Positions 1 through 10,439 of a stretch of DNA of 64,000 nucleotides are shown here, piece by piece (position 1 is the first letter of the stretch; each line of letters opens with the position of its first letter). This DNA is from Bolinopsis microptera (lineage: Eukaryota > Ctenophora > Tentaculata > Lobata > Bolinopsidae), in the NCBI RefSeq assembly GCF_026151205.1, contig NC_087080.1, positions 753,812-817,811 on the forward strand, read 5' to 3'. The notes under the pieces are model-generated. The model was not told the origin of the DNA. It did not search any database and saw only the letters and a program-made list of their open reading frames with translations. A program made the translations under genes and the position numbers.

Positions 1-267
1 TGTGTTAAGGGTTTCGAAAAGTTTGCCTGCAACTATGGTCTTGCGGACGAACTGTCGAAACAATTCGACAGACATGGTCGACTTGATACACTTCATCTCA
101 ACAAGTTAGGGGCAAGAGTCCTTGCTGGACTCATTAAACAATCTGTATTTATTAGGTTAAATGGCGGAGAAGACAGAAGAAAACACATCGGCAAAGTCAA
201 TGGACGGCTATACAGCAACGTGGCTAGTGACCCGCCTGCACCGCAGCGGAGGGGACGGAACGGTTAA
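1..267 (+). CDS. LINE-1a ORF1, C-terminal end (SGNH hydrolase), truncated by window edge
   Basis: The frame is open from base 1 to a TAA at 265-267. The peptide contains D-T-L-H-L-N followed by K-L-G and a helical I-K segment. This matches the DxxH catalytic block and last helix of the SGNH/GDSL-type esterase that ends ORF1 in many CR1-like LINEs. The same arrangement (D-E-I-H-L-G-E-L-G) closes ORF1 of the intact element at 27.6 kb. The ORF2 ATG follows 5 nt after the stop, so the two ORFs form a bicistronic unit. The rest of ORF1 lies left of the window, so I cannot say whether this copy also carries an AlkB domain. The last ~45 residues are basic and not recognisable. Confidence 0.7.
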   Translation, partial: CVKGFEKFACNYGLADELSKQFDRHGRLDTLHLNKLGARVLAGLIKQSVFIRLNGGEDRRKHIGKVNGRLYSNVASDPPAPQRRGRNG

Positions 268-272
268 CAGGT

Positions 273-3200
273 ATGGTTAATCGTGTTCAAAAGGAAATTT
301 GTAGTCACTGTCTGAAGAATATTGGATTAGGGCTTCCCCACTTTGAATGTTTTAACTGCAATAGTATTCTCCATGCCAAATGTTTTAATCCTTCCAAAGC
401 GCAAGTTATCAATGAAAACTTTTACTGCAACGAGTGTAAACATTCCATATCTAAAAAATACAATCCTTTTAAAGTAATGACCGATCCTGAAGTTAATGAC
501 TGTGACCCATGTATCCAAAAGATGTCCGATGCTTTGGAAAACTGTAGATCCTATACAATTAAGGACTTTAACACACATATCAAACCTTGTTTTGCAAGCA
601 ACTGCTCCATGATTTTCCAGAACATAGATGGCAATAAAACAAATTTTGATGCCTTTAGCATGGAACTAAACCGATTAGCCGAAAAATTTAAAATTATTGG
701 ACTTGCTGAAACCAATATTGGAATAGAGGAAAGCACTGTTTACCATCTTGAGGGGTACAATTGTTTCTATCAGGATAAACATATCAATAAAGCGAAGGGA
801 AGTGGAGTAGCATTGTACTTAAAGGACGAACTTAATGGAGTTGTAAACGAAGAATTATCATGGGTAACCAAAAATCTTGAAACCCTATTTATTACTATTC
901 AACATGATGAACCTGTACATGTAGGAGTACTGTACCGTCCTCCTAGTGGGGACTCCTCAGAGGCACTAAATGAACTTAGAAAAATTATTGAATCATGCCC
1001 AAAAAAGAATGCTTACATACTAGGTGACTTTAACATTAATCTCCATGATGAAAACAGTAAACTTGTTCAAGACTTTGAAAACCTTATTCTAGGTCTAGGT
1101 TTATCACCACTTATTTCTACTTCCACGCATCATAAACCAGGATGTAACGAATCGTGTATTGACAACATACTCACCAACAACATAGAAAACTCTATCTGCT
1201 CTGGAACAATTAGTACCTGCATCAGTCACCATCATGCTGTATTCCATATATTCAACTCACCCCTAGTCAGTACTGAGGTTCATGAACAAAACTATTTCCA
1301 GTACTATGACTACTGTGCAAAAAATGTGGACAAATTTGTGGAAGTACTAGACAATGAATTAACTAGTGATCCACCAGAAGACTTCAGTAATTTTTTCACT
1401 GTATTTAATCATCAACTAGACAGTGCATGTAAACTAAGCCAGCCTAAGTGTTCTAAACGTACTGCTAAGAATAATCCATGGATTACATCTGGCCTGATTG
1501 CCTCTATAAATAGAAAACATGAGCTTTATGACCTGTGGAAAAAGGCAGTTAAGAAGAAATGCCTCAACGCCTCTTCAACCAACCATGCAGACTGTCTTAC
1601 CCTTTGTTTTAATTGTACAAATAAAGTAACACGTCATGAAGAATTTAAGGCACACCGGAAGTTATTAAACCACCTTATTAATTCTGCAAAACGTAAGTAT
1701 CATGGTGTTAAGATTACAGAATGCGCTGGAGATAGTAAGAAAACTTGGCAGATAATTAATGAACTGCGTGGTAAGAAGAGACGTGAGATTAAACCTAACT
1801 TTGTGATAAATAACGAGCGTGTGATTAATCGGCGTGTAATTGCAAATGAGTTCAATAAATACTTTGCCTCTATTGCAGCTAACTTGAACGAAGCATACTC
1901 TGGTGACTTCTTAAGAATAAATTCCCTGCCGTCATTTACTGATTACCTGCCCACATCAGTTACGTCCAGTATTTTTCTTTGTGATTGTGACTGTATTGAG
2001 ATTAAAGAGATCATAAACGAACTAAAAAACGGGAAATCTAGTGACATACCTATTCATGTGATCAAGAAGTCGTGTCAAATTACTGCACCGTACTTAGCTA
2101 GATACTTTAATAAATGCATGCAAGAAGGCCACTTTCCCGATGAATTAAAAACTGGGAGAATCAGCCCCATTTACAAAAAAGAAGATGAACAGCTTTTAGA
2201 AAACTATAGACCAGTATCAACTCTACCTGTATTCGGGAAAATTCTAGAAAAGTTAATATATAAGCGGCTCTATAGTTTCCTTACTTCCAAGGGTATAATA
2301 CATGAAAACCAGTTCGGCTTTAGAAAAGGACACTCCACCAGCCATGCACTGAACTACTCTGTAGAACATATAGAATCGTTAATTAGTAAAAAGCAACATG
2401 TCCTAGGGGTCTTTATCGATCTCTCAAAAGCCTTTGACACTCTAGACCACTGTAAACTAACTACAAAATTAAACAACTATGGCATAAGAGGAAATGCTCT
2501 GAATCTTATCTCTAGTTATTTGTCTAATAGGAAACAATTTGTAAACGTTTTGGATACCAAATCTGATGAATTACCAGTTGAATTCGGGGTCCCTCAGGGT
2601 AGTGTATTAGGACCTCTACTTTTCCTACTGTACATCAATGACATATGCAATATAACTAAAAAGGGTAAATTTGTCTTATTTGCAGACGATACTAATATAT
2701 TTGTCGCTGCCGATTCGAGAAATAAAGCATATGAATTGGCTAATGAAGTACTACAGGCCGTAAACAAGTATATGGGAGTTAACCTACTGCACATTAATGT
2801 AAAGAAGTGTTGTTACATGTATTTTTCTCCCTCTAAACGTAATAATAACGAATTAGATGCCGATATAGATAGCCAAAACTTGTCCATTAATAACAAAATA
2901 ATTAAACGTGTAAGTCAGACAAAGTTTCTCGGAGTAATCATGGATGATAAATTGAGCTGGAAACCACATATATCATCCCTCAACAAGAAACTAAGAAGTG
3001 CTTGTGGACGTATCTACCGTATTAAGAAATGCTTACCAGAATCACTATATAAACAAATATATCATTCTCTCTTTGAATCACACCTAGGTTATGCTATTTC
3101 TGTCTGGGGAGGTATTCCCAATAATCAGTTAAAACCGCTATTTATTACTCAAAAGAAGTGTATCAGGATTCTATTTGGAGACTATGAAGCTTATGTAGAC

Positions 3201-3617
3201 AAATTCAAGACATGTGCTAGAGCAAGACCAATTAATTCTCAACGTCTAGGATCTGAATTCTATGTTAAAGAGTCCACTAAGCCTCTATTCACAAAACATG
3301 AATTACTTGTTACAGAGAACCTGTACCGATACCGTTGTTTAATGGAACTTTTTAAGATCATTAAGTCACGAGTACCAATTTCGTTATACTACTTATTCAA
3401 CATATCAAATAGGAAAGATAATCTGTTCATTACACCCTCTCCAACTAATCAATTTATTTATAAATCTGCATGGCTGTGGAACGAATTCCGTAAAGTTGGC
3501 CCGTTAAATTTCACCTCCACATGCGGATCTGTCAAGAATTTACTTAAACAGTCACTTCTAAGAGCTCAAAACCGGTATGGAACTGAGTGGTGTGACAGAA
3601 ATTTCACTGAATTCTGA
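273..3617 (+). CDS. LINE-1a ORF2: PHD finger, EEP endonuclease, reverse transcriptase
   Basis: This 1114-residue protein is uninterrupted and has the layout of CR1/L2-group ORF2. A PHD-like zinc finger lies at about residues 11-57 (C-x2-C ... H-x2-C ... C-x2-C). It is followed by an apurinic-type endonuclease (G-L-A-E-T-N, Y-R-P-P, G-D-F-N, C-I-D-N-I). The reverse transcriptase has motif A D716 in F-I-D-L-S-K-A-F-D, motif B G-V-P-Q-G-S near 772 and motif C F-A-D-D with D805/D806. A family-specific C-terminal T-C-A-R-A-R-P motif follows. It would nick target DNA and prime reverse transcription of its own RNA. The terminal endonuclease S-D-H motif reads S-H-H-H here, so the catalytic Asp appears lost although the frame is intact. 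It is clearly related to, but strongly diverged from, the elements at 20.8 and 27.7 kb. Confidence 0.93.
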   Translation: MVNRVQKEICSHCLKNIGLGLPHFECFNCNSILHAKCFNPSKAQVINENFYCNECKHSISKKYNPFKVMTDPEVNDCDPCIQKMSDALENCRSYTIKDFNTHIKPCFASNCSMIFQNIDGNKTNFDAFSMELNRLAEKFKIIGLAETNIGIEESTVYHLEGYNCFYQDKHINKAKGSGVALYLKDELNGVVNEELSWVTKNLETLFITIQHDEPVHVGVLYRPPSGDSSEALNELRKIIESCPKKNAYILGDFNINLHDENSKLVQDFENLILGLGLSPLISTSTHHKPGCNESCIDNILTNNIENSICSGTISTCISHHHAVFHIFNSPLVSTEVHEQNYFQYYDYCAKNVDKFVEVLDNELTSDPPEDFSNFFTVFNHQLDSACKLSQPKCSKRTAKNNPWITSGLIASINRKHELYDLWKKAVKKKCLNASSTNHADCLTLCFNCTNKVTRHEEFKAHRKLLNHLINSAKRKYHGVKITECAGDSKKTWQIINELRGKKRREIKPNFVINNERVINRRVIANEFNKYFASIAANLNEAYSGDFLRINSLPSFTDYLPTSVTSSIFLCDCDCIEIKEIINELKNGKSSDIPIHVIKKSCQITAPYLARYFNKCMQEGHFPDELKTGRISPIYKKEDEQLLENYRPVSTLPVFGKILEKLIYKRLYSFLTSKGIIHENQFGFRKGHSTSHALNYSVEHIESLISKKQHVLGVFIDLSKAFDTLDHCKLTTKLNNYGIRGNALNLISSYLSNRKQFVNVLDTKSDELPVEFGVPQGSVLGPLLFLLYINDICNITKKGKFVLFADDTNIFVAADSRNKAYELANEVLQAVNKYMGVNLLHINVKKCCYMYFSPSKRNNNELDADIDSQNLSINNKIIKRVSQTKFLGVIMDDKLSWKPHISSLNKKLRSACGRIYRIKKCLPESLYKQIYHSLFESHLGYAISVWGGIPNNQLKPLFITQKKCIRILFGDYEAYVDKFKTCARARPINSQRLGSEFYVKESTKPLFTKHELLVTENLYRYRCLMELFKIIKSRVPISLYYLFNISNRKDNLFITPSPTNQFIYKSAWLWNEFRKVGPLNFTSTCGSVKNLLKQSLLRAQNRYGTEWCDRNFTEF

Positions 3618-5155
3618 TTATGAAGTGATATTCATTTGCCTGTTATTCCCACTTAAGCACTTACTGACTGACAAGCTTATCTATGAATACCATGCTTGAA
3701 TTTAGGTAAACAACATACAACTCATTTCCAAGTTACGCTGAGCGCAACCGCCGAATGACTCAGCAATATTGAAACGCGCGCGCATAGCATTGCGCGCCGA
3801 TGCTATGCGCGCGCGTTGTCGGCCGAAACTTGGGAAGTTCCCGCTCTAATATTCAGACGACAGTGATGACTCATTAAGAGCACTAATTTCGACCACTTTC
3901 CCGGTCGAACCATACCAAATCAAACTAATTGACCCACGTGTATAGCCAATGTCCTGGCGGTGCTGAGCCGATGTAAAACTCTTCTGTAAACTCTTTTGTC
4001 TCTTGTAACTTGTTTATATTTCATATTTTAGTTATACTGTGTACTGTGTACAATAGTTATAGCGTATAGTGTGTGTAGTGTGTAGTGGTTATTTTGTTGT
4101 GACGTGTCACTTTATAAGCTTTGCTACCAACGTCAGCCTTGACTTACCATTTATTGTAATTGGTACAGCATATATCAAAACTAAAACACTGTTTTCGATC
4201 TGACGGGTGATGGGCTCTCTCTGATGGGACACAGTTCTAGGGGGTACCCGGGGTACGAGTTAACGAATAGTGTTCGTGTCCTTCCACAATCCCCTCTCAT
4301 TGTGTTTTTGACGGAGGAGAAGCCTAGTTCATCCGTCTGCATCGCTTAATCGAGTTGAAAATTTAGCCAATAACAAACTAAATTACATGTTAGACTGATA
4401 GCAGGTGTAGAGTTTATAACATACAAATTCTAAATTTTTGACGGCTGACGATGGTAAGTCGCTACGTTTAATTCGGGACTTTTATAGTCTTAAGTCTTGG
4501 AGCTCAAAATGTCTCGTGCTGTGATGTGTGAGCCGTATAAACGGCGCACACCACCGCCCCGCCTTACTTCACGGTTGCGGGGCGGAGCTGGTGCCGTTTG
4601 TCTCGGCCTCAAGTGGCGAGTGCTTGCCCATCGAATACACGATTGAAACACTAATTATTTATTGGAATTCTACAGTTTCCAAAACGAAGTACGAAGATAT
4701 ATTAACTTTGAGCTTTGTTTTGGCGACTGCTTCATCGATGGGCGAGTAGGTATTTGTTGTTTAGCAGTGTTGAATATTGGAGCAATTATATAATGTATAT
4801 CTCCATCATAATATAGGCTAGTGTAAAGATATATAATCAAGAATACAAACAAACGCGAACGGTATTAGTAACTCGCTAGATTATAGATGTTATTTAAACA
4901 CATATGTTTACGTCAATTATTATTAAAATTAATATTCTTTTTGCTTTAATATAATTACATTGTACATGTCACATGGATTAATGGATTAGTTGAATGAAAC
5001 GTGTGCTACAAATGTCTACGCCTCACGCAGAACTGCGTACCGCTCAGTACTAATTCATGCTTGAGCGGTACTGCTGTTCACAGTGGCGCGCACTCAATTT
5101 AATCACAATAAATAACGAGCGCGCGGTTTTTTGGAATCTCTCCATTATTATATTA
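3618..5155 (+). other. LINE-1a 3' UTR and unannotated flank
   Basis: No credible gene is visible. The first part must include the 3' UTR of the preceding LINE, but I cannot place its 3' end. A perfect 17-bp inverted repeat lies at 3773-3817. A second GC-rich hairpin (CCGCCCCGC / GCGGGGCGG) sits at about 4550-4590. The sequence around 4020-4100 is rich in GTGTA runs. Confidence 0.5.
3773..3817. repeat. Perfect 17-bp inverted repeat (hairpin)
   Basis: The left arm AACGCGCGCGCATAGCA (3773-3789) is exactly complementary to the right arm (3801-3817), with an 11-base loop. Weaker complementarity continues outward (TTCCAAGTT on the left, AACTTGGGAA on the right). It could be the core of a small foldback element. 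The alternating CG arms stand out from the AT-rich surroundings. Confidence 0.8.
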
Positions 5156-5159
5156 ATTA

Positions 5160-5468
5160 GATCGCAGTGCTCACGGCCTGTACTGAGTAAACGACAGAAA
5201 TATCTTTTAAATTATTTTGCTTCTGAAATTTTGGCTCTAGTAATTAAGAAATGTGACATGTAATTGTAAGTTAACAATTAAATAGATCCTGTGCGCGGCG
5301 CCTACAGCTGACCTACGAATTTCTGAACAATTTTAAATTGTGGCTGTGTGCGCGGCGTACTGTATATGTGTTTGAAATTGAAATTTGAATTTATTTATGA
5401 ATATAACATTATGTATTGATTATTTGTGGTAAATAAAAATTTTTCTTTCCTAAAAATTTTTCTTTCCT
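5160..5468 (+). repeat. Repeat family R1, plus-strand copy, with doublet tail
   Basis: A ~300-bp repeat with a GC-rich middle (repeated G-T-G-C-G-C-G-G-C-G) and AT-rich flanks. It ends in AATAAA-like sequence and a perfect 17-bp tail doublet, AAAAATTTTTCTTTCCT twice at 5435-5468. Other copies are at 13640-13936 (plus), 8575-8822 (minus) and 22484-22604 plus 23405-23510 (minus, split by an insertion). It carries no coding capacity. It is either a SINE-like element or the 3' UTR shared by a LINE family. Confidence 0.7.
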
Positions 5469-7158
5469 TTATTGCATATCAAGTGATATCTCTGATTCAT
5501 AATTTGTGAAGTTATCCTCTGCAAAGCAGCGGAAAACTTCCTCACAATTTTGTGGGGAGGATATGTTGTAGGGTCATTTTGGCATTTTCCAAAATAACTA
5601 TTTTGATCATAATCTAACCCTTTATTACAACAATGAATAGAAAGGACCGAAAAGAAGGAAGTGGAGAGAGGAGAATACAGAGATAAGACGAAGGGACGCG
5701 CAGAGGAGATCGCGAGAAGTGGAGCCCTAATGACAAGGAACTCGATGGACGGTTTAGATTCTTATATAGATTGGCGTTGGGTTTTATATCTTAAGTTTAT
5801 ATGCATGACAGTATTATAGTCCAGTATTTAAGGGTAGTATTTTAGGGCATATATTTTTGTACGACATTTAGTACAGCAGGGTAGTGCAGAGAGTTTAGTT
5901 TAACACCTCTGTTTTAGTTACAAGGAGGATAGTTAAAGATATTGTTAAGAGCAGAGAGTTTTAGGGAAACAGAAAGTTTATTTTAACATCTCTGTTTTGG
6001 TTATCAGAGGGTTCAATTTTACACCTCTGTTTTGGCTATAGCAGGATAGTTAAGGAAATATTTAGCACATAGAGTTTTGGACGAGCAGAGAGTTTATTTT
6101 AACATCTCTGTTTTGGTTATCAGAGAGTTCAATTTTACACCTCTGTTATGATTATTGGAAGGATTGTTTAGGAAATTGTTTATAGATTGCTCGGAAGAGT
6201 GGGAGATTGTTAATACTTTCGGGGGATACTTAAGAGTGGAGATATTGAAGGGACGTTACACTTTTTGATTTGAGAAGAACTGATTTTGCAGTTAAAGTTC
6301 ACAGTTAAAGAACTATTCGAATTATTGACATTCATTTGAGAAACTCTGAGATATTGTAATTACAATTCTTAAAACGGTTTATTCAAATTAAACTATTTTC
6401 CCTTGTCACCTTGCAGAACAAAATATAAAGGAAAAGAGCCTTTTATCAACGCGTTACTGTGCCGCGCCGCGCAAACAAATTGTTGTTTTCTTGAAATTGT
6501 TGTTTTTTGACATACGTTGCATGCCACTTTTCGCGCGCGAAGCGCGCGCCGCCGATATATATCTCTGATATTTGGGATACGTAACATGTATCAAGTTGTT
6601 TTCTTAATTATGCTTCTCGCACTCAATTAATTATGCTTCTCGCTAGATCGGCGAAATGCGCTACTGTGCCTCGCCGAGCTGTGATGAATTGACATCGTCA
6701 ATTAATAACCATATAAGCTCCGAAATAAATCACTCTACAATATAAATTAACTATACTTTAATAATAATCTATTTAGAAAATCACGTCAAAGATACAGTGA
6801 GGCGATGACATTTATCAAAAAAATAATACGATTTGACTTATTGAGAGCAACAATTATTGCTTCTAGAGGAGAAAGAGAAATAAAAAGTAGTAGTGCAGTT
6901 AAAATATCAGATTTAAATATAAATTTAGAGCCAACAAATTGAATTGGCGACTTTAAAAAAATTAAATTTATTAAGATTTTTACTGAATTTTTATATTGAA
7001 TTTTTATATAGGGTCATTGCTATATTATGTGTATATTGTTTGATTTTTTAATTGGCTACTTTTATACTACTTGATGGGTTTTTATAAAATCTACTAAGAT
7101 TTTTATTGACCATTGTTAATGATCTGTCCCGGCGCGCGCTACTTCGTAGCTCTTGCCA
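5469..7158 (+). other. Non-coding; degenerate ~125-bp tandem repeat at 5880-6180
   Basis: No gene seen. At 5880-6180 the phrases 'gagagtttattttaacatctctgtttt' and 'gttcaattttacacctctgtt' alternate two to three times, giving an imperfect repeat of about 125 bp. It could lie inside an LTR-like element, but I could not define LTR ends. At 6478-6511 there is another tail doublet (AAATTGTTGTTTTCTTG, then a one-base variant). A GC-rich patch with TTCGCGCGCGAAGCGCGCG lies at 6530-6548. Confidence 0.4.
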
Positions 7159-7665
7159 AATAATCGCAAATTTTGATTACATAATTAACAAAAATTGTCC
7201 GATTGGTATTTCGAAAATCGGTAAAAAATTAAAATTTTGATTAAGTAATCAACGACCAAAACCCCCCCCCCCCCCCCCCCCCCCCGTAATCAACCGTAAG
7301 CATTACATTGCATTTGAAACCCCCCCTCTGATTTTTTTAATATAGTGATTTGATACTTTGTAGACATGTGTGATGATGTTATGTCATAATGTTTACTTTA
7401 CCTTACTTTACTTTTACTCAGATTCTCTTCAATAGTCTCCTCGAAACAAATTCTTAGTTCGATCCTCTTCTGATATAACATTCTGCACAACCTTTTTCAA
7501 CCTCTCTTTTGTAGGTTTATAACCTACCAGGACGCGCGCCGAGTTTGAACAGATATTTTAAGAGTATCACCCGTTAACCTCTCTTTTTTTTTTTTTTTTT
7601 CTTTTTTTTCCTTAACCTCTCTTCAGTAAGTACAGGTGCGGCTTTTGAAACAGCTTGACTGTACA

Positions 7666-7725
7666 GTATGTGATTATCCCAGTATGTGATTATCCCAGTA
7701 TGTGATTATCCCAGTATGTGATTAT
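7666..7725. repeat. 16-bp tandem repeat, four units
   Basis: CAGTATGTGATTATCC is repeated nearly perfectly at 7666-7725. The same array is present in the second segmental copy at about 19536-19596, so it predates the duplication. Confidence 0.85.
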
Positions 7726-7794
7726 CGCAACTTGAACAGTGTCCTAAACGGCGGTCTAGACGGTGAAGTGTACGGATTCCAACTGCTTCGATTT

Positions 7795-7814
7795 CTTGAA
7801 ATTGTTGTTTTCTT
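7795..7814 (+). mobile_element. Tail-only LINE insertion (20 bp) with 5-bp target duplication
   Basis: Copy 2 of the segmental repeat (19661-19670) reads GATTTGATTT. Copy 1 has an extra CTTGAAATTGTTGTTTTCTT flanked by GATTT on both sides (7790-7794 and 7815-7819). The inserted bases match the tail doublet of the LINE-like elements at 22250-22284 and 6478-6511. The simplest reading is a retrotransposition that stopped after copying only the 3' terminus. Confidence 0.7.
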
Positions 7815-8181
7815 GATTTGATTTCAAGAAGTTCAGCCTACAGCTTGATAACAGTACTTTGCGACCGAATAAGATCGCTCTTCAACTCCTCCATATCTTT
7901 CTTGATGTCCAGAAAAGTATTTACAAGATCACTGGTTGTCTGATACGCACAATACAAATATTTTATTAAAATTGTCTTTTCTCAAAAAATTGTATTTTCT
8001 TTTTACTAAAACTGACTTCACTGGCTTTTTGAACGTTTCAACTGAAAACTCTGATTTATTGACACAGTTCATAGCTTCCGCGAGTTCAGTGGCCCAACCG
8101 TTATAGATCTCATGCTCTTCGGTAATATACGCAGAGTAACCTGAAAATCTTTGAAATGTATTCATTTCATCATCATCTATC

Positions 8182-8560
8182 GTTTGTAGGCTTATAACCT
8201 ACCCGGACGCGCGCTGAGTTGGACTCGTCGGCGGCAAAACAAATATTTTACGAGTATCACCCGTTAATCCATCGTGTACTTGTATTTGTATAAAGTAAAA
8301 ATACAGTACCAGCACAATGCTGAATGCAATGGCAGTTATAATGTAGTGATAAATTAAAAATAAGAGAGCTATGTTATCAACACGTAACCAGTAACAAAAC
8401 TGCAATCACAAAAACTGCAAACAAAAAGAAAACAAAAAAAATTTGTATTTACCACAAAACAATTTAACTGGTGAAACTTGTAAAATATTTTTTTCAAATA
8501 TTAACCGTCGACGAGTCCAACTCGGCGCGCGTCCTGGTAGGTTATAAACTTACAAAAACA
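8182..8560. mobile_element. Small TIR element (MITE-like), ~375 bp
   Basis: The left end (GTAGGCTTATAACCTACC...GACGCGCGC...GAGTTGGACTCGTCG) is the near-perfect inverse of the right end around 8505-8556, giving terminal inverted repeats of about 48 bp. The interior has no transposase. A third end-like copy in left orientation stands alone at about 7510-7560. The counterpart at 20030-20352 in segmental copy 2 has lost part of the GC-rich section of both ends. I could not define a target-site duplication. Confidence 0.55.
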
Positions 8561-8574
8561 ATCAATATATATTA

Positions 8575-8822
8575 TGTTATATTAATAAATAAATTCAAAT
8601 TTCAAATCCAACAATGTATATACAGCCCGCCGCGCACACAGCCATACATTTTTGAGAAATCCTTAGGTGCGGCTGTGAGCGCCGCGCGCAGGATCTATTA
8701 AATTTTTATTTTACAATTACAAATTACATGTAACATGTATTAATTACAAAAGCCAAAATTTCAGGAGCAGAATAATTTAAATTTTTTTTCGTTTGCGCAG
8801 TATGAGCCGTGAACACTGCAAT
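8575..8822 (-). repeat. Repeat family R1, minus-strand copy
   Basis: The reverse complement matches the R1 copies at 5160 and 13640, including the TGTGCGCGGCG core, the GAATTT-rich 3' side and the 'ctcctgaaattttggct' section. It lies immediately beyond the right end of the TIR element, inside segmental copy 1. Confidence 0.75.
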
Positions 8823-9881
8823 GCCAATAACAGAGATTTAAAATGAAAAACCAAAAAAAAATATCCGCTAAAACGTTATAAAACCTTAATATTTTAATAT
8901 AAAATTAAAAATCTTAACAATTACTTGTATCATGTCGTGACCCCTACGGTCGTTTCACTAGGCAGGTCATACAACGTATGACAAATAATTACTACACTTC
9001 AAAATATTATATACAATATACTAAAATAAATGTTCGTAGAAGAAAGTATTTGACGTATTGACTTGACTGGCGTTTACTAAATACTAGTCACTTGATTTCA
9101 AAATGAAACTGAGGTTGACCATTGTTAATGGTCTGGCCCGGTGCGCGCTACTTCGTAGCACGTGCCATCGAGAAGAAAGCGGCGCGCGCTTTTTCAAAGA
9201 AATTTAGACGAGTAACATCTGTCAAAACTGAGGTTGAAAATGCAATTACCAAAAAGCACTGGTTCTAAATTTTTACTGAAAAAAACTGTTTCAAAAATAT
9301 CAAAATATCAATATAAAGCAGCCTTCACCTAACCATGTGCTTACGCGCCACTGCGGGCGTGCTTGTTTCCCAAGCCGGGAGGCGGGCGCACGCCACTTCA
9401 AGCGCAAGGGCTCTGGATAGAGCAAAAGCACTTATATTTGCATTATATTTGCTTTTCAAAATCCTGTTTAATTAAGTTATATTATACAATTTTAGTTCTG
9501 GCGAGGATGCCTTGGCAGTTTTCAAATATCCACGAAACCTTTCATCATGTTGTGACTGATTTGAGTGGAGACCTTAGATTTTGAGGAAGATGAGTGTGGT
9601 AAGCTGTATTTGGTGAGAAGCTTTGAGATATTGGTATACCAAGAAAGGCCCAGCATGATCTGCTCGTGAAATGCAGCACAGTTCGTTTTGAGTGCTTTCA
9701 AGGCGACTAAATTTGGCGCTCACAGCTGTCCTCATGATCATGTGATCGCCGCATGAGGTTCTGTAAATGCGCAGGGCACCTTCGAGATTATATTATTCAC
9801 CTTACTGAGGCAGTCAACCAACGTGCGACTTTATTTTTATGATATGATATGTTTTGATTGTTATTAATAAATACCAAAATT

Positions 9882-10412
9882 TAAACTTGTTTTCCTAAAA
9901 TTTGTTTTCCTATAGTAATCTATTGCAAGTTTGCAGGCTTCGAAGAGTAGGGGGTGGCACCTGCTTTCGTGATCCCAGCAACCTATATTGATGCTTTTAA
10001 ATGGATGGACAATGACCAGTTAATAAACTTTAGGTGGAATTTTTCATAGTGGTATTGTTCAATAAACTTCAGGGTATGCTGGTTTTTGAGTGGAGGCATA
10101 AGACTTGACAGCCATTAAGCAGGATTGGTTTTTATTAAGGAGTCAAATAGAATATGTTGTTGTTTGGGGACCGGTTTTTTATACCCGGCCAATGTTTACA
10201 AAATAATATAATACATAACAATATAATTTTATTTAATATGCGTGAATATGAAAATTGAAAATGTTCATTACGTCTATTCATTAAGGGCATGGTGAGAGAG
10301 GGCATCCTTAACTATATTTCCTTTGAGGCCATAGAGAGCACGAAGAGCCTTAGCCCTCAGCTCAGTATTTGCTGCTGTAAATGATCCATTTCTCTTTTCT
10401 CATTTGGAAGCA
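9882..10412 (-). pseudogene. Decayed LINE reverse-transcriptase C-terminus (minus), copy in SD1
   Basis: Read on the minus strand from 10412 downward, the broken frames give N-G-S-F-T-A-A-N-T-E-L-R-A-K-A-L-R-A-L-Y, then G-L-K-G-N, then F-H-L-K-F-I-N-W-S-L-S-I-H. These are the typical thumb and post-thumb phrases of LINE reverse transcriptases ('...kaLraLy.Lk', 'HLKFLKW.LGVH'). Stops and frameshifts are frequent, and a ~125-bp insertion interrupts it. It is a different family from the CARARP-type LINEs of this window. A plus-strand tail doublet (TTGTTTTCCTAAAA type) lies at its low-coordinate end. Confidence 0.6.
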
Positions 10413-10439
10413 GAAAAAATGTATCGCCTCAGCTTTGGA

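Larger units (their letters stand above)
7160..10412. repeat. Segmental repeat SD, copy 1
   Basis: This ~3.25-kb block recurs in the same orientation at 19181-25104 with high identity. The two copies start together at 'aataatcgcaaattttg' and end together at 'catttggaagcagaaaa', after which the sequences differ. Copy 1 has a 25-base homopolymer of C at 7261-7285, a 20-bp insertion at 7795-7814 and a ~125-bp insertion at about 10154-10278, all absent from copy 2. Copy 2 carries several larger insertions. Internally the block is a mosaic of element tails, a TIR element, R1 and a minus-strand LINE fragment. Confidence 0.85.

Noticed and set aside
7455-7500. GTTCGATCC as a pol III B box (also at 19366)
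   Set aside because: No A box or tRNA-like fold at the right distance upstream.
7929-8165. Minus-strand frame conserved in both segmental copies (also 19775-20011)
   Set aside because: Conservation is explained by DNA-level duplication of a non-coding block. It has no known motif and spans an element tail.
9363-9584. Plus-strand frame shared with 24177-24398
   Set aside because: Shared only because of the segmental repeat; GC-rich hairpin sequence with no protein motif.
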